Assembly (NCBI GenBank): GCA_002280875.1
Contig: NCEV01000020.1
Location: 1 to 37,859 of the forward strand
Direction of reading: 5' to 3'
Length of the DNA: 37,859 nt
Source: Caulobacter sp. 32-67-35
GTDB lineage: Bacteria; Pseudomonadota; Alphaproteobacteria; Caulobacterales; Caulobacteraceae
Part shown: piece after piece, positions 10,061-18,083 of the stretch
How positions within the stretch are numbered: the stretch's first letter is position 1
How the letters are laid out: each line of letters starts with the position of its first letter
Translations under genes and position numbers: made by a program
Notes under the pieces: model-generated
Seen by the model: the letters and a program-made list of their open reading frames with translations, nothing else
Databases searched by the model: none
Told to the model about the DNA's origin: nothing

Positions 10061-12859
10061 CTAGAAGCGGTACATGACAGCCGCGCGGAACGAGCGACCA
10101 AACTCCGGACGGCCGATGCCATAGACGGCGCCCGCCTCGGTGCTGATGATCTGGCCGGCGCGGGGATTGCCCTCGGTCAGGCCGATCTCGTCGGTGAGGT
10201 TGTTGCCATAGGCATAGATGGCCAGCTTGTCGGTGACGTTGAACCGCACCGTGGCGCCCACCAGCGTGTAGGCCGGCAGCTTGAGGGTGTTGGCGGCGTC
10301 GGAGTAGCGGTCGCCATAGCGTTCGACGCTGCTCTCCACCCGCAGGCGCCCATCCAGCAGGTTCACGCCGGGCGTCAGCCGGAACGAGGTCTTCGGTACA
10401 CGGATCAACTGGTTTCCAGTGAAGTCGCGCGTGCGGCTGGCGGTCGCGGCGGGCGGCTTGATCTGGCAGGTGGCGTCCGTCGCCGAGATCGAGCAGGCCT
10501 CCTCGAACTTGTAGTCGCCAAATTCCGGATTCTGGACGGTCGCGCTGAAGCTCACGTCGAACCAGCGGGTGGGACGCACGGTCCCCTCCAGTTCCAGGCC
10601 CAGAGTCTCGGTCTCGGTGATGCTGGTCTGCTGGACATAGGCGCCGGTGGCCGGATTGAACACCAGGCTGCCGAAGCCGAGGTTGTCATAGGTGGTCTGG
10701 AACACCGTGGCGTAGAGGTCGGCCTTGGGGGTCGACCACTTATAGCCAGCTTCCATCAGGTCCATGGTCTGGACGGTCGGGGCCGTATTGAGGGCGTTGG
10801 TGATGTAATCGCCCAGCGACGGCAGACGGAAGGCCGAGGTGTAGCGCGCGAAGACGCCCATCTGCGGCGTGATCCGGTAGTCGGCGCCCACGGTCCAGCC
10901 GGCATGGTCGAACTTGCGGTCAAAACGATCATAGACGCCCGAACCGGCCAGGACGGTGTCGTCGGCCGGGGTCGGCGAGAGACCCAGATTGACGGTCTTT
11001 GTGCGCTCGCTGCGACCTTCGAATTCGATCTGCTCCCAGCGCACGCCGGCGTCGATGCGCAGGGACGGCGTGATGCTCCACTCGTCGGTCAGGTAGAGCG
11101 CGGTGGTGTTGGACTTGCCGTCGCCGTTGGCGAACTCGGCGCCATAGCGCGAGATGCCGTTCTCGGTGAGGCTGGACAGCACCTGACCCGCGCCGTTGAC
11201 GGCCACCAGGTTCAGCCGCCGGGCGTTGTCGCGCACGTCGAGCAGAACGTTGGCCGAATAGCGGTTGAAGGCTTCCTCGACGTGGGCGGTGTAGACCCCG
11301 AAGGCGACGTCGTGGGTCTGGCCGCCGACTTCGAACTTGTGCAGCAGGCGGGCGTCATTGATCAGTTCGTCCAGCGGGACCGAGACGTAGCGCAGCGAGC
11401 CGTCGAGGACGAGGCCGTTGCCGTTCTGACCAGCGCCCGTGGTCTGGAAGATCTCGGTCGGCGAACTGGCGTAGCGCAGCTGCACGTCGGTGGCGCCCGG
11501 CGTGGCCGCCAGCAGGAGGGCGCGGTACTGGGCGATGCGAGCCGCACCGGTCAAGGGCGTGTTGGGGAACAGGCCGATACGCTTGGACTCCGACGTGCGG
11601 TAGCGCAGCGTGTTCTGGAAGTTCCAGCCGTCGAAGAGCTCATAGTTCAGGATGGCGGTGGCCTGGGTCAGCTTGACCTCGGTGCCGCGCGTCAGGTCCC
11701 AGTTGAAGGGCCCCGTCGGACCGCGCAGGGTCAGCTGGGCGGTTTCCGGACCGGCCAGGGTGCCTTTCAGCGCGTCGAAGCCAGGGGTGTCGCCCGGCTC
11801 GCCCGAAGCGTTGAACTTCAGGGGCACGCCGGCGAACAGGATGACATTGTCGTCCAGGTGCTTGATGTTGAACTCGATGCTGCCGCGCTCGAAATCGCGA
11901 CCGGCCGAGACTCGCCACTGATAGCCCTTGTTGGCCGTGAAGCCCGGGTCGCGGATGCCGTCATCCTCGCGCCAGAAGCCGCCGGCGCCGACGCGCCACT
12001 CGCCGATCGGGCCGCCGTACCAGAGATCGACGCGCTTGAGGCCGTAGTCGCTGACCTGAACCTTGGCGATGCCTTCCGGGGTCTCGCCGCCCTTGCGGGT
12101 GATGAAGTTGACCGTGCCACCGGGGGCGTAGGAGGCGAAGATCGACGAGGGACCACCGCGCACGACTTCGATGCGCTCGATGGTCTCGTCCAGGCGGAAC
12201 GACTGGTCGGCGTTCAAATAGCCCAGGCCGCCGTCGTGCTGCACCGGCGCGCCGTCTTCCTGCAGGGCGATGGCCGAGAACCCTTCCTGCGGGATGCCCC
12301 GCGCGCGGATGTTGGCGCTGGCCTCGCCGCCCGAGGCCTCGACCCAGAAGCCTGGCACCGACTTCAGGGCGTCCGCGACGCCCATCGGGGAGCGCATCCG
12401 CAGGGTTTCCTCGTTCAGGCTGGTGACGGCGTAGCTGGTGGCCAGGCGCGTGCGGGCGTCAGAACCGGCGCGCGAGGTGACGATCACCTCTTCCACCACG
12501 TCAGCGACGGCCGCGCCCAAAGGGCCCGCCGTCCGGGCGCGCAGCGTGATGACCTGCGCATTGGCCGAGGCGATCTCCAGGTCGGCGCCCTCGATCAGCT
12601 TGCGCAGGGCTTCCTCACGACCAAACGCACCCTTCAGACCGTCGGTGCGGTGACGGGCGGCGACGTCGTAGGGGAACATCAGCTGTACGCCGGCCTGACG
12701 CGAGAAGGCGTTCAGCGCCGCCGCCGTGTCGCTGGCCGGAATGTCGAACGCGACTCGCGCGGCCGTCTGGGCCTGGGCGACGACCGGCATGGCCGAAACA
12801 ATGGCCGTCGTGGCCAGCAACAAGCACGCGCCCATGCGCGGCGCCCAGGTTTTGATCAT
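10061..12859 (-). CDS. TonB-dependent outer-membrane receptor with N-terminal STN signalling domain
   Basis: Outer-membrane transporter of about 932 residues. A signal peptide (MIKTWAPRMGACLLLATTAIVSAMPVVAQA) is followed by an STN domain (about 33-105, ARVAFDIPASDTAAALNAFSRQAGVQLMFPYDVA), which contacts a FecR-type protein. Next come a TonB-box-like segment EEVIVTS, the plug (VADALKSVPGFWVEASGGEASANIRARG, VRGGPSSIFASYAPGGTVNFITRKGG) and a 22-strand barrel ending in aromatic residues (AAVMYRF). I chose the ATG at 12859 because AGCAGGGGC provides a ribosome site and the signal peptide then starts properly; an upstream frame extension adds 17 unlikely residues. The adjacent sigma and anti-sigma genes show that it is a transducer as well as a transporter. 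The imported substrate is unknown. Confidence 0.93.
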   Translation of the reverse strand: MIKTWAPRMGACLLLATTAIVSAMPVVAQAQTAARVAFDIPASDTAAALNAFSRQAGVQLMFPYDVAARHRTDGLKGAFGREEALRKLIEGADLEIASANAQVITLRARTAGPLGAAVADVVEEVIVTSRAGSDARTRLATSYAVTSLNEETLRMRSPMGVADALKSVPGFWVEASGGEASANIRARGIPQEGFSAIALQEDGAPVQHDGGLGYLNADQSFRLDETIERIEVVRGGPSSIFASYAPGGTVNFITRKGGETPEGIAKVQVSDYGLKRVDLWYGGPIGEWRVGAGGFWREDDGIRDPGFTANKGYQWRVSAGRDFERGSIEFNIKHLDDNVILFAGVPLKFNASGEPGDTPGFDALKGTLAGPETAQLTLRGPTGPFNWDLTRGTEVKLTQATAILNYELFDGWNFQNTLRYRTSESKRIGLFPNTPLTGAARIAQYRALLLAATPGATDVQLRYASSPTEIFQTTGAGQNGNGLVLDGSLRYVSVPLDELINDARLLHKFEVGGQTHDVAFGVYTAHVEEAFNRYSANVLLDVRDNARRLNLVAVNGAGQVLSSLTENGISRYGAEFANGDGKSNTTALYLTDEWSITPSLRIDAGVRWEQIEFEGRSERTKTVNLGLSPTPADDTVLAGSGVYDRFDRKFDHAGWTVGADYRITPQMGVFARYTSAFRLPSLGDYITNALNTAPTVQTMDLMEAGYKWSTPKADLYATVFQTTYDNLGFGSLVFNPATGAYVQQTSITETETLGLELEGTVRPTRWFDVSFSATVQNPEFGDYKFEEACSISATDATCQIKPPAATASRTRDFTGNQLIRVPKTSFRLTPGVNLLDGRLRVESSVERYGDRYSDAANTLKLPAYTLVGATVRFNVTDKLAIYAYGNNLTDEIGLTEGNPRAGQIISTEAGAVYGIGRPEFGRSFRAAVMYRF

Positions 12860-12933
12860 CGGATTTGCCCCTGCTTCGTTGATCGCCGTGATCGGCGTCT
12901 CGCAGGGCAAGACGGGGGGCGCGGGAAAAACCC

Positions 12934-13884
12934 CTATCGAGATTTAAGAAGAATTCGCGACGGTCCGTCCTCGACGATCCGTAGACCGAACGTCGTGCGC
13001 AGCGCCTGCAGGAAGCTGTCGGGATCGCCGGTCAGGAACCGGCCGCCCAGCTTCAGATTGGCTGCGCGGGTGTCGCCGATGACCAGCTTGCGGGTCAGGT
13101 AGCGGTTGTACTCCTCGACCGCGACGGACAGGGCCTGTCCCTCGAACACGATCTCGCCCCGCCGCCAGGCCTGCACGTTCTGGACCCTGTCTTCCGGCGC
13201 ATCGACGACGGCGATCTTGCTGTCGCTGACCTCCAGAACCCGGCGCGCATCATCGGCCCCGGCCACGCCTGCCTCGGCCGTGGCGTAGGCGGTCTCGATC
13301 ACTGCGCGTCCGGCCAGGACCACGAGGTCCAGCCCCGCCGGGCGCAGCCGCGCATTGAACTGCCCCGCCGCCAGACGCGTCAGGGCCTGAGCCGTGACCA
13401 GTTCAAAGGGGCGCAGCGTGTCCCTGGCGATCGTCAGGGCGGCCTCCCCGCGCGCGAGCCACAGCCGGCGTCTTTGCCGGTCATAGCGCCAGAAGATTTC
13501 GGTGTCGGTATTCAGCTCGACCGAACTGCCGTCGGGCAGGGCCAGGGTGCGACGTTCGCCAACGCCGGTCGCGACGCGATCGCGCAGCAGGACGTCCCGC
13601 CCCAGATAGACGCCGGCCGCGAGGCTGGCGGCAAGAGTCGCGCCGCCGCCCGTCAGCCAGGCGCGTCGGTTGATCCCGGGCGCGGGCCGGGCTTCATCAC
13701 TTCGCAGCACATCCAGCCGGCTCCAGGCGCTGGCCACCTCCGCGAAGGCCGCCGCGCGGCGCGGATCGGCGTCACGCCAGGCGTTCAGTTCCAGCTCTGT
13801 CGTGCGGCCGGCGTCCAGCCGCGCCAGCCATTGCGAAGCCTGGGCGATCAGCGCGTCTCTGTCTTGATCGCCCGTCTTGGCCAT
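12934..13884 (-). CDS. FecR-family anti-sigma factor
   Basis: Inner-membrane regulator of 316 residues that relays the occupied state of the TonB receptor to the sigma factor. Residues 1-60 hold the cytoplasmic anti-sigma region (DUF4880-like, LIAQASQWLARLDAG, WRDADPRRAAAFAEVASAW). A single membrane helix at about 77-95 (RRAWLTGGGATLAASLAAGVYLG) starts with a twin-arginine pair; Tat-dependent export is reported for some FecR proteins. The periplasmic FecR domain is at 105-215 (LALPDGSSVELNTDTEI, LARGEAALTIARD), and an STN-like C-terminal domain follows (about 235-316). It overlaps the sigma gene by 37 bp and lies 74 bp from the receptor start, as expected for a FecI-FecR-FecA type circuit. 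Confidence 0.9.
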   Translation of the reverse strand: MAKTGDQDRDALIAQASQWLARLDAGRTTELELNAWRDADPRRAAAFAEVASAWSRLDVLRSDEARPAPGINRRAWLTGGGATLAASLAAGVYLGRDVLLRDRVATGVGERRTLALPDGSSVELNTDTEIFWRYDRQRRRLWLARGEAALTIARDTLRPFELVTAQALTRLAAGQFNARLRPAGLDLVVLAGRAVIETAYATAEAGVAGADDARRVLEVSDSKIAVVDAPEDRVQNVQAWRRGEIVFEGQALSVAVEEYNRYLTRKLVIGDTRAANLKLGGRFLTGDPDSFLQALRTTFGLRIVEDGPSRILLKSR

Positions 13885-14429
13885 GAACTCGGTCGTTTCT
13901 CGATACTGCGCCCATCACCCGCGGCGAGGGCCTTGGTCAAGAGCCGAAGCCCCTTGGCCAGGTGTTTCTCGACCGTAGAGATGGACAGGTTCAACCTAAC
14001 CGCTATCTGCGCCGGCGAAAGACCGTACATTTTTCGCAAGGTGAGCACCTTGCGGCATTGTTCGGGCAGGCGATCCAGCGCCGCCAGCACCAGGTCCAGC
14101 TCCTGCCGGGCGCTGGTTATGGCGTAGGCGTCCGGCGCGGGATCGGCCAGCAGGTCCATTTCCAGCACCCCGATTTGACGGATCCCGACCACCTTGGCGC
14201 GGCGGAAGCGTTCAAACGCCAGATTGCGGATGATGGTCATCACGAAGCGCTCGGGCGCCTCCAGCCGGCGCCAGTCCGGCACGCCCAGCACCTTGGCATA
14301 GGCTTCCTGGACAAGGTCTTCCGCCTCGGCCTCGTCGCCGATCAATTTGCGGGCATAGGCGCGATAGTTGCCGGCAAAGGGCAACACGCGGGTCGCAAAC
14401 CAATGATCTATGTCACGCAGCCAGGCCAT
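13848..14429 (-). CDS. FecI-type ECF sigma factor
   Basis: RNA polymerase sigma factor of 193 residues. Region 2 (about 15-80) has NYRAYARKLIGDEAEAEDLVQEAYAKVLG and FVMTIIRNLAFERFRRAK. Region 4 (about 120-175) has ALDRLPEQCRKVLTLRKMYGLSPAQIAVRLNLSISTVEKHLAKG, a helix-turn-helix that contacts the -35 element. I prefer the ATG at 14429 because AGGA lies six bases upstream; a GTG at 14489 would add 20 residues. It overlaps the FecR gene. Expected role: transcribe the TonB receptor when FecR signals substrate binding. Confidence 0.9.
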   Translation of the reverse strand: MAWLRDIDHWFATRVLPFAGNYRAYARKLIGDEAEAEDLVQEAYAKVLGVPDWRRLEAPERFVMTIIRNLAFERFRRAKVVGIRQIGVLEMDLLADPAPDAYAITSARQELDLVLAALDRLPEQCRKVLTLRKMYGLSPAQIAVRLNLSISTVEKHLAKGLRLLTKALAAGDGRSIEKRPSSWPRRAIKTETR

Positions 14430-14519
14430 ATCGCGTCCTGTCGCCTGAGACAGGGTCAGGTCGACTAGGCGCTGCACTAGCGCGATCACGTGTCAGTTTG
14501 CTGACGGGCCAGACCCAGC

Positions 14520-15368
14520 CTATCGCGGCCAGTCGGCAAGGATCTCAGCCTTGGCGTCCTCGAAGGCGACGCGGTCAATGTCGACCGCATACAGGCAGAC
14601 CGGTCGATGCTCGGCTGATTCACTCCAGCAGTGGATCGCCGCCCCATCGGCGAAACCCGAAACCTTGCCCTCCAGAACCAGACCGAACGTCTGCGCCTGA
14701 TCAAGGTTCTCAGGGGCGAGCTTGACAACATGTTCGTAGGGGCGCTTGCCGCGTCGCTCAACGCGCGAGGCTTCGGCGGCGTGCAACATGGCCAGGCCCA
14801 GCGTGGGCGCTTCGACCGACGTGGGGGTGGCGGGCGGCGCCACGGTGCGACGCGAAGGGCAGCCCTCCGAGGTCAGCCAGGGGCGCGGCAGCCAGAACCC
14901 TTCAACCGATTCCGTCCCCGAGGGCGTCGGCGCGGCGCGCACCAGCGGCAGGTCCGTCCACACCGCGGGGCGCGCGACCAGCCGCAGCGCCGAACCGGCC
15001 GGGTCATACTGATAATAGGCCTGGGCCGAACCGGGATCAGCGGCCGGTCCGCCGCATCCAAATGTCAGACGCACCCGAAACCGGCGGCCCACCAGATCTC
15101 GTCCGCCGCCTTCTGTGGTCCCGGCGGCATAGGCGTCAGACGCCCGCGCAGCCGCAGCGATGAGCTCGGCCCGCGTGGCGACCGCAGGAAGCGCGGGAGG
15201 CGCTGCGACGATCGGCGGGGCCTCAGCGACCACAGGCGGCGAAGCAGGCGGCGGCGGGGGCTGGCGGGTCAGCAGCAGCACAAGCACCACGACGGCCGCG
15301 AGCCCGACGACGACGGGCGCGATAAGGGCGAACTTGCGGTCTGCCGACCTGGGGCTATTGTCGCTCAT
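14520..15368 (-). CDS. Unknown membrane-anchored protein with proline-rich linker
   Basis: I do not recognise this 282-residue protein. It has a short charged N-terminus, one membrane helix at about 13-34 (FALIAPVVVGLAAVVVLVLLL), a Pro/Ala-rich linker (38-62) and a periplasmic domain. The domain has two pairs of cysteines, one in LTFGCGGP and SEGCPSR and one in IHCWSESAEHRPVCLYAVDIDRV, which could form disulfides. The C-terminal segment DRVAFEDAKAEILADWPR resembles the end of several Caulobacter hypothetical proteins. It lies upstream of the sigma factor gene on the same strand, with a gap of 30 to 90 bp depending on the sigma start, so it might be co-transcribed with the FecI-FecR-receptor genes. 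Compositional features are native. Confidence 0.7.
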   Translation of the reverse strand: MSDNSPRSADRKFALIAPVVVGLAAVVVLVLLLTRQPPPPPASPPVVAEAPPIVAAPPALPAVATRAELIAAAARASDAYAAGTTEGGGRDLVGRRFRVRLTFGCGGPAADPGSAQAYYQYDPAGSALRLVARPAVWTDLPLVRAAPTPSGTESVEGFWLPRPWLTSEGCPSRRTVAPPATPTSVEAPTLGLAMLHAAEASRVERRGKRPYEHVVKLAPENLDQAQTFGLVLEGKVSGFADGAAIHCWSESAEHRPVCLYAVDIDRVAFEDAKAEILADWPR

Positions 15369-15461
15369 GGCTACAGCCTAGCAGAACACAGGGTCCCCTT
15401 TGCAATCGCCTTCGTCCCGATCCGCGCGGGTCGCGTGCCTCCGCGTCGGCGCGCGACGTTC

Positions 15462-16763
15462 ATGACCCCAGCCCAGATCATCGCCCTGGGAGTGCTGGCG
15501 GGAGTCGTCGTCGCCCTGATCCACGGCAAGCTGCGCTCCGATGTGGTGGCCCTGGCTGGCGCCGCGGTGCTGCTGGGCACGCGCACCGTTCGTCCGGTCG
15601 AGGTTCAGGCCGCCTTCGCCAGTCCGGCGATCCTGGCCCTGGCCTCGCTGTTCGTCATCGCCTACGCCATGGAGCTGTCGGGCCTGCTGGGCGTGCTGAT
15701 CCGGGGCGCGACACGGCTCTGCGCCCGCCTGGGCGCGGTGGGCCTGTGGCTGGTCATCGCCTTCTGCGGACTGGCTTCGGCGTTTCTCAACAACACGCCG
15801 ATCGTCGTGCTGGGCGCGCCCGTGGTGCGCGACGTAGCCCGCTCGATGGACCTGTCGCCCAAGCGCTTTCTGATCCCCCTGTCGTACGCGACGATCCTGG
15901 GCGGCGCCTGCACCCTGATCGGCACCTCGACCAATCTTCTGGTCAACGACATGGCCCGCAATGCCGGCCAGCCGGCGTTCAGCCTGTTCGAGATCACGCC
16001 GGTGGCCCTGGTCATCGCCGCGGTCGGCGGCCTCTATCTTGTGCTGGTGGGACCGCGACTGCTGGGCGCCGAGCCGGCGGCGTCACCCGCATCCGAGCCG
16101 ATGGCGCGACCTCCGAACTCGCCGCCCGCCGGCGAGGATCCCGCGCTCTATCCCGTCGACGCGCCTTTCGATCCGGTGAAGGCCGGCGCGGCCCTGGGGG
16201 TTTTCACCCTCGTGGTCACGGTCGCGGCCCTGGGCCTGCTGCCGATCGCGGCGGCGGCCTTCGCCGGGGCGGTGTTGCTGGTGGTGACCGGCGTGATCAG
16301 CGTCGAGGACGCCTATAAGGGCCTGCGCCCCGAAATCCTGCTGCTGATCGCCGGCATGGTGGTGGTTGGCCTTTCCCTGGAACTGACCGGTCTGGCGGCC
16401 CTGACCACGGACGCCCTCGTCGGATGGCTGCGCGGTCTGGGACCGCTGTTCGCCCTGGCGCTGATCTATGGCGCCACCCTGTTCCTGACCGAGATCCTGT
16501 CCAACGCCGCCGTCGCGGTGTTGCTGACGCCGATGGCTGTGGCCCTGGCCGAGAGCCTGGGCGTCAATCCGCGACCCTTCCTGGTGGCGGTGATGATGGC
16601 CGCCAGCGCCGCCTTCGCCACGCCGTTCGGCTATCAGACCAACGTTCTGGTCTATCAGATGGGCGGCTATCGCTATCTGGACTTCGTGCGGATCGGCGCG
16701 CCGCTGAACCTGATCACCTGGGCCGCCGGCATGGCGGCCATCCCGATCTTCTTCCCCTTCTGA
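15462..16763 (+). CDS. SLC13/DASS-type anion permease
   Basis: Integral inner-membrane transporter of 433 residues with about 11 predicted helices. The two SLC13-like inverted halves each contain the substrate and sodium-site signature: FLNNTPIVVLGAPVVRD with GTSTNLLVND in the first half, and LSNAAVAVLLTPMAVAL with ATPFGYQTNVLVYQMGGYR in the second. Substrate could be dicarboxylate, sulfate or another anion; it cannot be told. The central loop (about 208-245, Pro-rich) is short and lacks the two RCK/TrkA-C domains found in many bacterial relatives. The ATG at 15462 begins the first helix; the frame is open further upstream but that is the antisense of the neighbouring gene. It is divergent from the unknown membrane protein, 93 bp apart. 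Confidence 0.88.
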   Translation: MTPAQIIALGVLAGVVVALIHGKLRSDVVALAGAAVLLGTRTVRPVEVQAAFASPAILALASLFVIAYAMELSGLLGVLIRGATRLCARLGAVGLWLVIAFCGLASAFLNNTPIVVLGAPVVRDVARSMDLSPKRFLIPLSYATILGGACTLIGTSTNLLVNDMARNAGQPAFSLFEITPVALVIAAVGGLYLVLVGPRLLGAEPAASPASEPMARPPNSPPAGEDPALYPVDAPFDPVKAGAALGVFTLVVTVAALGLLPIAAAAFAGAVLLVVTGVISVEDAYKGLRPEILLLIAGMVVVGLSLELTGLAALTTDALVGWLRGLGPLFALALIYGATLFLTEILSNAAVAVLLTPMAVALAESLGVNPRPFLVAVMMAASAAFATPFGYQTNVLVYQMGGYRYLDFVRIGAPLNLITWAAGMAAIPIFFPF

Positions 16764-16789
16764 ACCCGGCCGCGCAGCGATTCGGCCGG

Positions 16790-16945
16790 CTCACTCAAGC
16801 TGAGAACCGGCGTCGCTGATAAGCCTCGGCTTTTCCACTCCCCAGCTCAAACCAGTTGAGACGCCCAGCTCGCTCAGAGTGAGACTCGCCCTCATGCGAG
16901 CTCACTCAAAGTGAGAAACTTGCCCCGCGGCTCATTTGGAATGAG
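16790..16945 (+). repeat. Array of five 15-bp CTCA-N7-TGAG palindromes
   Basis: Sites at 16790-16804, 16846-16860, 16869-16883, 16901-16915 and 16931-16945. Four match CTCA-N7-TGAG exactly; the third has CTCG. All five are followed by A. Arms extend in some copies: CTCAC/GTGAG in site 4 and CTCATT/AATGAG in site 5. Start-to-start spacings are 56, 23, 32 and 30 bp. The array begins 27 bp after the permease stop codon. This resembles a set of protein-binding sites; the protein is unknown. A related set lies at 27746-27818. Confidence 0.85.
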
Positions 16946-17077
16946 AATCAGGGGCGAACTCTTCGATACCTGCCGATAAGGTTTCAAGCCGCCCGAGCGC
17001 CAGCGGACTAAGCCGCTCGCGCGGCATGGGTGACCGGCGCTGGCGCCGTGAACGAACCTGAAGTGGCGCCTTGCCCG

Positions 17078-17115
17078 TCCTGTCTGAAGATCAGGGGTCA
17101 ACCCTGCAGACAGGA
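17078..17115 (+). promoter_or_regulatory. Nested hairpin covering the recombinase ribosome site
   Basis: Outer arms TCCTGTCTG (17078-17086) and CAGACAGGA (17107-17115) pair perfectly over 9 bp; inner arms CAGGG (17092-17096) and CCCTG (17102-17106) add 5 bp. The ACAGGAG ribosome site of the recombinase (ATG 17124) is part of the 3' arm, so folding would hide it. It may also be a structural end signal of the IS91-type element. Confidence 0.65.
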
Positions 17116-17123
17116 GATCCCCG

Positions 17124-18083
17124 ATGAGCTCTGCACCCACCACCCCGCTGCGTCAGCGGATGATCGAAGACATGTCCATCCGCCAGTTCGGCGAGCGGAC
17201 CCAGCGCGGCTATGTCGCCGTGGTCGCCGACTTCGCTCGGTTCCTCGGCCGCTCGCCGGACAAGGCCGATCCCGAGGATCTGCGACGATACCAACTGCAT
17301 CTGGCCGCCCAAGGCGTTTCGCCCGGCAAGATGAACGCTGCCGTCTCGGCCCTACGGTTCTTCTTCAACCTCACCCTGGGTCGGCAGGGTTATGGCGAGC
17401 GCTTGGCCAGGGCGCGCAAGGAAGACCGCCTGCCCGAAGTGCTCAGCCCTGAAGAGGTGGCGCTACTGCTGCACTGCGCCCCCAGCCTCAAGCACGAGGC
17501 CGCCCTCAGCGTCGCCTATGGCTGCGGGCTGCGGGTATCGGAGATCACCCACCTGAAGGTCGGCGACATCGACAGCGCCCGCATGCTGATCCGCGTCGAG
17601 CAGGGCAAGGGGCGCAAGGACCGCTACGTGATACTCGCCCCCGATCTGCTGGAGCTGCTGCGCCGATGGTGGCGCTCGGCCCGGCCGATGGGCTGGCTGC
17701 TCCCGGGCCGCGATCCTGGCCAGCCGGTCACCGCCCGCCAGCTCGACCGGGTCTGCAAGGCGGCGGCCAAGACGGCCGGCCTGGACAAGCGGGTGTCGAT
17801 GCACACCCTGCGCCACTCGTTCGCCACCCACCAGCTGGAACGCAAGACCGACGTGCGGGTGATCCAAGCGCTGCTGGGCCACAAGAAGCTGGACACTACA
17901 GCCCGCTACACCCGCGTAGCGATCAAGACCCTGGGGGCGGTGAAGAGCCCGCTGTCGCTGCTTCGGCCGCCGCCCGCCCGAGCCGGTCGCCATGTCCCGG
18001 CCATCCCTGGAGGTGGCCGACATCTTCCGCGCCCATGGCCCGGCTATCGCCGCGCCCAGGCCGGACATCTGAGCCTTGGTTAG
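17124..18083 (+). CDS. Tyrosine recombinase associated with IS91-type element
   Basis: Site-specific recombinase/integrase of 319 residues, apparently intact. The N-terminal SAM-like domain (1-95) has TPLRQRMIEDMSIRQFGERTQRGYVAVV. The catalytic domain shows the full set: Arg137 (GLRVSE), Lys162 (GKGRKDR), His227 and Arg230 (HTLRHSF), His253 (LLGHKK) and the nucleophile Tyr262 (ARYTRV). Such genes regularly precede IS91-family transposases in alphaproteobacteria. The last 40 or so residues after SPLSLLRPP run into the transposase start and are unlikely to be family sequence; they read through because the downstream gene is frameshifted. AGGAG ribosome site at 17112-17116, partly inside a hairpin. 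Confidence 0.9.
   Translation: MSSAPTTPLRQRMIEDMSIRQFGERTQRGYVAVVADFARFLGRSPDKADPEDLRRYQLHLAAQGVSPGKMNAAVSALRFFFNLTLGRQGYGERLARARKEDRLPEVLSPEEVALLLHCAPSLKHEAALSVAYGCGLRVSEITHLKVGDIDSARMLIRVEQGKGRKDRYVILAPDLLELLRRWWRSARPMGWLLPGRDPGQPVTARQLDRVCKAAAKTAGLDKRVSMHTLRHSFATHQLERKTDVRVIQALLGHKKLDTTARYTRVAIKTLGAVKSPLSLLRPPPARAGRHVPAIPGGGRHLPRPWPGYRRAQAGHLSLG

Larger units (their letters stand above)
16764..17123. other. Non-coding region with palindrome array and recombinase leader
   Basis: No gene seen in these 360 bases. The left half holds five CTCA-N7-TGAG palindromes (16790-16945). The right half carries GC-rich inverted repeats (for example AGCGG and CCGCT near 17008) and the nested hairpin at 17078-17115 just before the recombinase. 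The left boundary of the IS91-type element probably lies here, but no terminal sequence can be assigned with certainty. Confidence 0.6.

Noticed and set aside
10904-13102. 732-codon open frame on the plus strand across the TonB receptor and FecR genes
   Set aside because: It is antisense to well-supported genes; the translation is low-complexity Arg/Gly/Ala-rich and matches no family. Long antisense frames are normal at this GC content.
14631-15461. Upstream extension of the SLC13 permease frame
   Set aside because: The extension is antisense to the unknown membrane protein, has no membrane-protein character and would delay the first helix; ATG 15462 fits the family.
16790-16945. CRISPR array
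   Set aside because: Units are only 15 bp, palindromic, irregularly spaced and without constant-length spacers; no cas genes are nearby.
16790-16945. CtrA binding sites
   Set aside because: CtrA sites are TTAA-N7-TTAA; only the 4-7-4 spacing is shared, the bases differ.
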